DNA from: Myxococcales bacterium
Lineage (GTDB): Bacteria; Myxococcota_A; Polyangia; Polyangiales; Houyiibacteriaceae
DNA length: 7,253 bases
Reading direction: 5' to 3'
NCBI GenBank assembly: GCA_020354595.1
Contig: CP070650.1
Location: 1,068,929 to 1,076,181, forward strand
Shown one piece after another: positions 1 through 5,223 of the stretch (positions within the stretch are counted from its first letter, which is position 1; every line of letters begins with the position of its first letter). A program made the position numbers and the translations under genes. The notes under the pieces were generated by a model. The model saw only the letters and a list, made by a program, of their open reading frames with translations, did not search any database and was not told the DNA's origin.

Positions 1-860
1 CCGCCACCGTGCGGGGTCGTGAAAGTCTTGTGCAGATTGAACTGCATCACGTCGATGCCGAGGTCCCCGGGGCGCGCCTTACCCATCAGCGCGTTGAGAT
101 TGGCGCCGTCTCCGTACACGAGGCCGCCCTTGCTGTGCACGAGCTCGGCGATCGCGGGGATGTTCGTTTCGAACAAGCCGACGGTGTTCGGATTGGTTGC
201 CATGATCGCGGCCACGTCATCGTCGACGAACGGCGCCAGCGCCTCGGTGGTGACGATGCCTTGCTCGCCGGCGGGGAAGGGCACTGCTTTGAGGCCGTTG
301 AGCGCGCACGAGGCTGGGTTTGTGCCGTGCGCCGTGTCGGGGATTAGGACCTTCTTGGGATCCCGGCCCTGCGCGTGATGGTACGCCCGGATCATCATGA
401 GACCGGCGAGCTCACCTTGCGCGCCCGCCGCGGGATGGAGCGAGACGCGATCCATCCCGCACACCTCTGCGAGACCCCGTTCGAGCCGCCACATCAATTC
501 GAGTGCGCCTTGGACCAGCTCGTCAGGCATGTACGGGTGCAGATCCGCGAAACCGGAGAGGCGCGCCGCCCACTCGTTGACCTTGGGGTTGTACTTCATC
601 GTGCAGGAGCCGAGTGGGTACATTCCCGTGTCGATCGCGAAGTTCTGCTGGCTCAAGCGGACGTAATGCCGGAACGCTTCCGGCTCCGAAACCTCGGGAA
701 GCATGGGTGGGACGTCCCGCGCCATCGCTCCAAGAACGGCCTTGGGGTCGACGTGCGGCAAATCGTCGGGTGCGAGAGACGCGGCATGGCGAGTCGGTGA
801 TCCCTGTTCGAAGATCACCGGTGTTTGGAAGGAAAGACCTGTGGTGGCGGACCCGGGCAT
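1..860 (-). CDS. gcvPB: Glycine dehydrogenase (decarboxylating) subunit 2, P-protein beta half; 3' end cut by window edge
   Basis: This is the PLP-binding half of the P-protein of the glycine cleavage system. It decarboxylates glycine and passes the aminomethyl group to lipoyl-GcvH in the cytoplasm. Read leftward from base 860, 286 complete codons are present and the frame stays open to the window edge. Family landmarks are GSCTMKYNPK (residues 84-93), the DTAHGTNPAS segment (175-184), the DGANLNALMG stretch (251-260) and NLHKTFTTPHGG (275-286), in which K278 is the expected Schiff-base lysine. The family is about 480-500 residues long, so roughly 200 C-terminal residues lie outside. The ATG at 858-860 is favoured because an in-frame TAG lies 21 bases upstream. 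Only a weak GGCGAG precedes it. The gene 47 bases upstream encodes an ArsA-type ATPase and not the usual partner gcvPA, so gcvPA, gcvT and gcvH must lie elsewhere. The product call is secure and the exact start is fairly secure. Confidence 0.95.
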   Translation of the reverse strand, partial: MPGSATTGLSFQTPVIFEQGSPTRHAASLAPDDLPHVDPKAVLGAMARDVPPMLPEVSEPEAFRHYVRLSQQNFAIDTGMYPLGSCTMKYNPKVNEWAARLSGFADLHPYMPDELVQGALELMWRLERGLAEVCGMDRVSLHPAAGAQGELAGLMMIRAYHHAQGRDPKKVLIPDTAHGTNPASCALNGLKAVPFPAGEQGIVTTEALAPFVDDDVAAIMATNPNTVGLFETNIPAIAELVHSKGGLVYGDGANLNALMGKARPGDLGIDVMQFNLHKTFTTPHGG

Positions 861-907
861 GCTGACTCGCCGCGCAAGCTACCGGATTGTGCAGCCCTGG
901 CAAGCGA

Positions 908-1831
908 TCAAACGTGCTGGAGCAGGGTCTCGCTGAGCATGTCCACCGCGGCGCGGTCGTTCTCGAGGCCCTCGTAGTAAGGGAGCTCGCTACATGGCGC
1001 TTCGATATGGCCCCGAACCTTGCGGACCGCCCTCGCCTGGACCGTCTCTCGAAGGACGCGTCGCTTACTCGCCACGGCGAGACCCAAGATCTCACTGTCA
1101 TCGGGGAGCTCGGACGGCAGTCCTTCGACGACCGGTCGTTCCTTCTCGGCGAACAGCACGTTCAGGACGCGATTGATCACGAGCTGAAGCACGGGAATTC
1201 GAAGCTCGTGGTTCAGCGCGTCGGCGAGCTCGATGGTCTCGTTGGCAGGCATGTACTCCGGCAGCGTGACTAGGACAGCGCCTGCACGTTCCGGGTCTCG
1301 AAACATGTCTACCGCCCGCGCGGCATCTCGCCGCAGCATGCCCGGAGGCGCGACGCTCTCGATCACGAACGGAACCCGCAGCATGTCGAGCGCGTGCCCG
1401 GTGGCCGGCGCGTCGACGATGACCAGGTCATAGTCGGGGTCGCCTTTTGGGGGGCACGCATGATAGAAGGCCTTGCCGAGCATCGACCACGCTTCGAGCC
1501 CCGGCGTGCCTTGGAGAAACGCGCGCACGAGCTTGTTCTTGAAGACCGCGTTGTAGACCGCCCTCACCTTCAGAATCATCAGCCCGTACTCCTCGAGCGC
1601 GGCGTCCGGGGTCATGTTCACCGCGTCGAGGTTTTCCCCAATCGTAATGATGTCGGGGCCGATGGGATCGGTGTCGAGGAGCTGGCTTGCGCGCTCCTTG
1701 CAGTGGACCATCGCGAGTAGGGTTTTCTTACCGCGGCGACTTGCCGCAAGCGCGAGTCCGGTCGCTACGGTTGTCTTCCCGACGCCACCCTTGCCGACAA
1801 CGAAAAGGAAACGCCGGTCGAGCAAATCCAT
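908..1831 (-). CDS. ArsA/GET3-family anion-transporting-type ATPase, single domain
   Basis: A 307-residue cytoplasmic P-loop ATPase of the SIMIBI class (ArsA, GET3, MinD, NifH relatives). The deviant Walker A motif GKGGVGKTT spans residues 13-21, with signature lysine K14 and P-loop lysine K19. The switch II segment DAPATGHAL starts at D140, and the INRV segment (219-222) fits the adenine-contacting region of the family. In canonical ArsA and GET3, strand 2 leads to a switch I of the form TDPAH; here the same place reads MVHCKERASQLL (41-52), so the usual hydrolytic Asp is aligned with H43. There is no CxxC zinc motif, which argues against a true GET3 tail-anchor chaperone. Nothing nearby (arsB, arsR, arsD) supports arsenite export. 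In myxobacteria such proteins often come in non-identical pairs, one with a DPAR-type and one with a KER-type switch I; this is the KER type and no partner is in the window. The substrate is unknown. It is the first gene of a leftward unit, with no strong Shine-Dalgarno sequence before the ATG. Confidence 0.85.
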   Translation of the reverse strand: MDLLDRRFLFVVGKGGVGKTTVATGLALAASRRGKKTLLAMVHCKERASQLLDTDPIGPDIITIGENLDAVNMTPDAALEEYGLMILKVRAVYNAVFKNKLVRAFLQGTPGLEAWSMLGKAFYHACPPKGDPDYDLVIVDAPATGHALDMLRVPFVIESVAPPGMLRRDAARAVDMFRDPERAGAVLVTLPEYMPANETIELADALNHELRIPVLQLVINRVLNVLFAEKERPVVEGLPSELPDDSEILGLAVASKRRVLRETVQARAVRKVRGHIEAPCSELPYYEGLENDRAAVDMLSETLLQHV

Positions 1832-1953
1832 CAGCGCGGTCTTTAGCGGCGCCCCGCTTCAACGGCAAACCGACCGCGTTTGACTGCGGACTTTATGGGC
1901 TGAAGAGGCTGACGCCTTTCCACCCGCATGCTAGCGTCCCGGCACACGCGATC
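1832..1953. promoter_or_regulatory. Divergent intergenic region, presumed promoters of arsA-like gene (left) and ccmC operon (right)
   Basis: These 122 bases separate two head-to-head genes, so promoters for both directions should lie here or just inside the genes. A TTGACT that could serve as a -35 box on the plus strand lies at 1880-1885, but no good -10 box follows at 16-18 bases. The minus-strand reading contains CATAAA near 1891-1896, also without a convincing -35. A spaced direct repeat GGCTGA is at 1898-1903 and 1907-1912. None of these elements is strong; the assignment rests on gene orientation. Confidence 0.4.
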
Positions 1954-2652
1954 ATGAGCAGAACCAAACAATCGGGTAGCGCGACCATCTGGTCGTTGGT
2001 GTTATTTGCGACGTTGGCGCTGTTCTGCGTGACGCTCTACCTCATTTTCGTCGTCGCTCCCGTCGAAAAGCAGATGGGCATCGTGCAGAAGATCTTCTAT
2101 TTCCACGTGCCGAGCGCCTACGCGATGTACATCGGGTTCGGAGTCTCTGCAGTGGGCAGCGCCGTGTATCTCATCAAGCGGGATCCGAAGTGGGACGCGC
2201 TGGGCGTCGCCGGCGCCGAGGTCGGCAGCCTGTTTTGTCTGATCGTCTTGCTGAGCGGTCCTCTGTGGGCGCGCAAGGCGTGGGGCGTTTGGTGGACGTG
2301 GGACCCGCGGCTCACGACCACGCTTCTAGCCGGGATGATCTTCGCTGCCTACCTCGCGCTGCGCTCCATGGGCAACGCCGGTGAAGTCGAAAAGAGATTC
2401 GCTTCCGGGCTCGCGCTGTTCGGTCTGATCGACCTGCCGCTGATCCATTACAGCGTGCAACGGTGGCGAGGGGTTCACCCCACGGTGATTACCGGCAAGG
2501 GAGGTGGCCTCGAGTCCGAGATGTATTGGGCGCTCGGATTGAGCTTCGTGGCGTTCACGGGATTGGCCGTGCTTCTGATATGGGCCCGGGCCTCTGCGGA
2601 GCGTCAGCGGGAAGAAGCCGCCAGGCTGCGGTTTGAATTGATGCATCGATGA
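1954..2652 (+). CDS. ccmC: Cytochrome c maturation haem-handling membrane protein CcmC
   Basis: CcmC is the inner-membrane protein of System I cytochrome c biogenesis that binds haem on the periplasmic side and helps load it onto the chaperone CcmE. The 232-residue product has about six hydrophobic segments (roughly 12-35, 55-75, 84-104, 122-137, 149-165 and 190-210). The tryptophan-rich haem-binding motif WGVWWTWDPRLT is at 110-121. H51 in YFHVP and H175 in the IHYSVQRWRGVHP segment match the two conserved haem-ligand histidines of the family. Length is near the E. coli protein (about 245). The frame is open far upstream to 1687, but the residues before MSRTKQS are unrelated to CcmC and overlap the divergent arsA-like gene, so the ATG at 1954 is chosen. 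No clear Shine-Dalgarno sequence precedes it. The ccmD-family gene follows after 10 bases. ccmA and ccmB are not upstream, so the ccm genes are split or end elsewhere. Confidence 0.93.
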   Translation: MSRTKQSGSATIWSLVLFATLALFCVTLYLIFVVAPVEKQMGIVQKIFYFHVPSAYAMYIGFGVSAVGSAVYLIKRDPKWDALGVAGAEVGSLFCLIVLLSGPLWARKAWGVWWTWDPRLTTTLLAGMIFAAYLALRSMGNAGEVEKRFASGLALFGLIDLPLIHYSVQRWRGVHPTVITGKGGGLESEMYWALGLSFVAFTGLAVLLIWARASAERQREEAARLRFELMHR

Positions 2653-2662
2653 AGGGATTGAC

Positions 2663-2983
2663 ATGCGCGCTCTAGTTTCAGCTTTCGTGCTCTGCGGCAC
2701 GCTGCTGCTCTCCTCGCCGGTTCTTGCGGAGGACACCCCCGCCGAGGAAGAGGCGACCTCGCAAACCGAAGAGACCCCCGCGGAGGAGCGGGCGACGCAA
2801 TTCGTCGGGGTGAAGGGGCCGGATGCCGAAAGCGTGCCTGGTGGTGCGCTGCTGTTGGCCGCATATGCCGTGATCTGGGTTCTGCTGTTCCTGTTTCTGA
2901 TGCGGATGCGGCGTCTTCAGCAGCAAACTGCGGAGGAGCTCGAGCTGCTGAGCGTGGAGATTCGAGCTTCCGAGGGGCGCTGA
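2663..2983 (+). CDS. ccmD: CcmD-family protein, long form with signal peptide and acidic linker
   Basis: CcmD is a small bitopic inner-membrane protein that helps the CcmABC complex release haem-loaded CcmE. This 106-residue product has a signal-peptide-like N-terminus (about 1-22, ending VLA before E23), a Glu/Thr/Pro-rich linker (23-58), one transmembrane segment GGALLLAAYAVIWVLLFLFL (60-79), then a basic RMRRL turn and a short charged C-terminal helix. The TM-basic-helix part matches the classical CcmD, which is only about 50-70 residues; the N-terminal extension seems typical of a long-form group in deltaproteobacteria-like genomes (from memory). The linker carries an imperfect repeat, TPAEEEAT at 25-32 and TPAEERAT at 38-45. 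An AGGGA site at 2653-2657, next to the ccmC stop, supports the ATG at 2663. The stop overlaps the next start (ATGA-type, at 2981-2985). Assignment rests on topology and position after ccmC more than on motif identity. Confidence 0.8.
   Translation: MRALVSAFVLCGTLLLSSPVLAEDTPAEEEATSQTEETPAEERATQFVGVKGPDAESVPGGALLLAAYAVIWVLLFLFLMRMRRLQQQTAEELELLSVEIRASEGR
2735..2797 (+). repeat. Imperfect 24-base direct repeat inside the ccmD linker
   Basis: Two 24-base units at 2735-2758 and 2774-2797, separated by 15 bases, are identical at 19 of 24 positions when aligned by eye. They encode TPAEEEAT and TPAEERAT. The low-complexity acidic linker probably grew by local duplication. Confidence 0.6.
2972..2977 (+). 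promoter_or_regulatory. Ribosome binding site for the 42-residue miniprotein
   Basis: GAGGGG lies inside the 3' end of the ccmD gene, 5 bases before the ATG at 2983. It favours that start over the in-frame ATG at 2992, which has no purine-rich site at a suitable distance. Confidence 0.55.
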
Positions 2984-3111
2984 TGCCCTCCATGGCTCAC
3001 ATCATCTACATTCCGGGCATCTTGCTGGTTGGCTTTGCGTTTGGGTTTCGAATGGGAGCCCGCGCCGTCAGGGCAGAGCTCGAACGTCGCGACCAGGAGC
3101 GTCGCCGTTAA
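2983..3111 (+). CDS. 42-residue single-pass membrane miniprotein downstream of ccmD
   Basis: A short frame reads MPSMAHIIYIPGILLVGFAF (1-20), then GFRMGARAVRAELERRDQER (21-40) and two final Arg, ending TAA at 3109-3111. Residues 5-20 form one hydrophobic segment starting with an IPG turn; the rest is a highly charged, Arg-rich amphipathic tail that should lie in the cytoplasm by the positive-inside rule. The start overlaps the ccmD stop (TGATG) and has its own GAGGGG site, so translational coupling is likely. The only intergenic space here is the 15 bases before the next gene, and without this frame the ccmD-to-dehydrogenase gap would be an unexplained 143 bases. The TM-then-charged-helix plan resembles CcmD itself, so it may be an accessory of the CcmC/CcmD complex; that is inference. 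I do not recognise a named family. Confidence 0.7.
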   Translation: MPSMAHIIYIPGILLVGFAFGFRMGARAVRAELERRDQERRR

Positions 3112-3126
3112 TCGTGAGGTAGCACC

Positions 3127-4275
3127 ATGTTGAATTTCGATTTGACCCCCGAACAAAAGACCCTCGTCGAGGAGACGCGCCGTTTCACGCGCGAGCGAAT
3201 CATTCCGGTCGCGGCAGAGGCGGACAGGACCCACGAGTTTCCCATGGACGTTTTCAAGGAGGCCTGGGAGCTCGGTTTCGTAGGGCCGAACATTCCAGAA
3301 GAGTACGGTGGCGCCGGCATGGGAGAGCTCGACCACGTTCTTCTCACCGAAGAGCTGGCCTTTGGGTGCACCGGCATCCAGACGAGCATGACCGCCAACG
3401 TGCTTGCCGCGACCCCGATTCTGGTCGCCGGGAACGACGCACAGAAGAAGAAGTACCTCGGTATGCTGACGTCTGAGCCGATCTTCGCGGCGTACGCGAT
3501 TACTGAGCCTGCCGCCGGAAGTGACGCGGCCGGCATTCAGGCGCGTGCCAAGAAGGATGGTAACGACTGGGTGATCACCGGGCAGAAGTGCTACATCACG
3601 AACGCCGCGTGGGCTTCATGGTACATCGTATTTGCGACGGTCGATCCATCGCTTCGGCACGGCGGTATCATGGCATTCATCGTCGACCGCGACATGCCCG
3701 GCGTCAGCGTTGGCAAGACCGAGGACAAGCTCGGGCAGCGCGCGAGCAACACGGCGGTCGTCAACCTAGACGACGTCCGCATCCCTCCACAGAACGTCCT
3801 TGCCGAGGCGGGACACGGGTTCAAGCTTGCCATGCAAACCTTCGACCGAACGCGTCCCGACATCGGCGCCGGCGCTTGCGGCCTCATGCGCCGCGCCATG
3901 GAGGAGTCGATCGCGTACGCGCTCGAGCGCAAGACCTTTGGTGTCCCGATTGCCGAGCACCAGATGGTCCAGGCGATGATCGCCGAAATGGGCATCAAGT
4001 ACGAAGCGACCCGTCTCTTGGTGCACAAGGCGGCCTGGCAGATCGACAACGGCGGTCGCAATTCACTGGTCGCCTCGTATAGCAAGGCCTTCGGAGCCGA
4101 CAGCGCCATGCAGGTCGCCACCGACGCCGTTCAAGTCTTCGGTGGCAACGGGTACATCACCGAGTATCCTGTAGAGAAGCTGATGCGCGATGCCAAGATC
4201 CTCCAGATCTACGAAGGCACCTCCCAGATTCAACGGATGGTCATTGCGAAGAACCTATTCGCGGGCGTTCGTTAG
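3127..4275 (+). CDS. Acyl-CoA dehydrogenase, medium-chain (MCAD) type
   Basis: A 382-residue FAD enzyme that makes the alpha-beta double bond of acyl-CoA in the first step of beta-oxidation and hands electrons to ETF. The domain order is complete: N-terminal helical domain (about 1-120), middle beta domain (about 121-235) and C-terminal helical domain (about 236-382). The first family signature AITEPAAGSDAAG is at 124-136, with T126 at the flavin-contacting position. The second, QVFGGNGYITEYPVEKLMRD, is at 336-355. E363 in IYEGTSQIQR is the catalytic base, at the position used by medium- and short-chain enzymes and not the long-chain or isovaleryl type. The FDRTRP (239-244) and YALERKTFG (264-272) segments closely resemble mammalian MCAD. 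A good GAGGT site at 3116-3120, 6 bases before the ATG, fixes the start. The gene sits in the ccm unit and its 3' end overlaps the next gene. True chain-length preference cannot be read from sequence. Confidence 0.93.
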   Translation: MLNFDLTPEQKTLVEETRRFTRERIIPVAAEADRTHEFPMDVFKEAWELGFVGPNIPEEYGGAGMGELDHVLLTEELAFGCTGIQTSMTANVLAATPILVAGNDAQKKKYLGMLTSEPIFAAYAITEPAAGSDAAGIQARAKKDGNDWVITGQKCYITNAAWASWYIVFATVDPSLRHGGIMAFIVDRDMPGVSVGKTEDKLGQRASNTAVVNLDDVRIPPQNVLAEAGHGFKLAMQTFDRTRPDIGAGACGLMRRAMEESIAYALERKTFGVPIAEHQMVQAMIAEMGIKYEATRLLVHKAAWQIDNGGRNSLVASYSKAFGADSAMQVATDAVQVFGGNGYITEYPVEKLMRDAKILQIYEGTSQIQRMVIAKNLFAGVR

Positions 4276-5197
4276 TCTCGCAGCCACTGCTGCAGTCGTG
4301 GTCGGCTCGGCCTCCGCCGCCGGGTCCCTGCCACCCCCGCGATTCATCGGGACCGACGTCGACCAGGACGAGCTTCTCCAAGCGATGTCTGCGGCGCGCT
4401 CGAGAAGCTTCAAGCCCGTCGGACATACCTCGGTCGTCCTTCGGATGCGAACTCTCGAGCGGGTCACCGTTGCGATGAAGGTCCGAAGCCGCAACGTCCC
4501 TCACGGCTATCAGCACGAGATCGCCGCCTACAGAATCTCGAGGTTGCTCGGTCTAGACAACGTGCCGCCGGCCATCTATCGGCGCGTGGGTTGGAAGGAG
4601 ATCCGGCAGCGCTTCCACGAGGACAAGCTCGACCGACGCCCACAGGTCCGAAACGCGGTCCTGTGGGACGAGGACGGCTCGGCCCCTGGCGCGGCCATCC
4701 ACTGGGTCAAGGGTATGCGTTCCGTCGGGAACGAGAACGCGTCCAAGTGGTCGGGGTGGCTCCGAGACGAGGTCATTCCGGAGGGCAAAGCTGCCCTGGC
4801 CCGAGACTTGTCGAACATGGCGGTCTTCGACCTGCTGATCGGCAATTGGGATCGCTTCAGCGGCGGAAACCTACCGAGTGACGCGACGAGACGAAGGGCC
4901 GTGCTTCGCGACAACGACAGAGCCTTTTCGACCCCGCTGCTCGAGCGCCGCTACGACAAGCTGGTCGAAGCCCTGACTCGCACCGAGCGGTTTTCCAAGT
5001 CGGTCGTCGAGCGTCTCTCCGCGATCGACGAGGCCGCCCTTCAGGCTGAGCTTGCACGGGATCCGAGCCACGCTTCGGACCCCCTCTTGAGCGATACGCA
5101 AATCGCGGACGTCTTCGATCGGCGCGCGACCATTCTCACGCACATCGCGGCTCTGGTCGAAGAACGGGGTGAGAGCGCGGTGCTGGTCTTTCCTTGA
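4244..5197 (+). CDS. Exported Fam20C-like protein-kinase-fold protein (putative)
   Basis: With a TTG start at 4244 the product is 317 residues and begins with a clear signal peptide: LRRTYSR, a hydrophobic core AFVSLAATAAVVV, and a likely cut after SASA (residue 25). The mature part has the landmarks of Fam20C/HipA-like atypical kinases: K79 in VAMK (nucleotide-binding Lys), E92 in HEIAAYRISRLLGLDNVPP, which closely resembles the EIAAFHLDRIL..RVPP segment of animal Fam20C, then NMAVFDLLIGNWDR with D203 at the catalytic position, N209 in SGGN, and D223 in RDNDRAFS at the metal-binding position (LDNGRGF in Fam20C). No cysteine occurs, unlike the disulfide-rich animal enzymes. The signal peptide indicates export, and a lipobox is absent. 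The start overlaps the dehydrogenase gene by 32 bases; an ATG at 4190 is possible but gives an overlong N-region. GGATGG at 4235-4240 could be the binding site. Substrate unknown; it could also be a pseudokinase. Confidence 0.72.
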   Translation: MRRTYSRAFVSLAATAAVVVGSASAAGSLPPPRFIGTDVDQDELLQAMSAARSRSFKPVGHTSVVLRMRTLERVTVAMKVRSRNVPHGYQHEIAAYRISRLLGLDNVPPAIYRRVGWKEIRQRFHEDKLDRRPQVRNAVLWDEDGSAPGAAIHWVKGMRSVGNENASKWSGWLRDEVIPEGKAALARDLSNMAVFDLLIGNWDRFSGGNLPSDATRRRAVLRDNDRAFSTPLLERRYDKLVEALTRTERFSKSVVERLSAIDEAALQAELARDPSHASDPLLSDTQIADVFDRRATILTHIAALVEERGESAVLVFP

Positions 5198-5213
5198 GTA
5201 GGCGCGCGTGGTA

Positions 5214-5219
5214 GGGAGG
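5214..5219 (+). promoter_or_regulatory. Ribosome binding site deciding a GTG start
   Basis: GGGAGG lies 4 bases before the GTG at 5224. It is among the strongest Shine-Dalgarno matches in the window and justifies the GTG start of the histidine-kinase-like gene over the internal ATG at codon 12. Confidence 0.65.
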
Positions 5220-5223
5220 TGGC

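Noticed and set aside
523..1101. 192-codon minus-strand frame across the gcvPB/arsA junction
   Set aside because: It overlaps both well-supported genes on the same strand in another frame and encodes Arg/Ser-rich low-similarity sequence typical of GC-rich shadow frames.
908..1831. Arsenite efflux ATPase ArsA proper
   Set aside because: Single domain, altered switch I, and no arsB, arsD or arsR nearby; only family membership is supported.
1880..1885. TTGACT as a -35 box for ccmC
   Set aside because: No acceptable -10 sequence lies 15-19 bases downstream, so it was kept only as a note within the intergenic region.
1898..1912. Direct repeat GGCTGA, two copies 9 bases apart, as an operator
   Set aside because: Six-base repeats at this spacing are too weak to claim a regulator site without comparison to other genomes.
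1687..1953. N-terminal extension of the ccmC frame
   Set aside because: The extra 89 residues are Arg/Pro-rich, do not resemble CcmC, and overlap the arsA-like coding region in antisense. The ATG at 1954 gives the normal family length.
4244..4320. Twin-arginine signal (RR near the N-terminus of the Fam20C-like protein)
   Set aside because: The RR is followed by TYSR and not the F-L-K consensus, so an ordinary Sec signal peptide is more likely.
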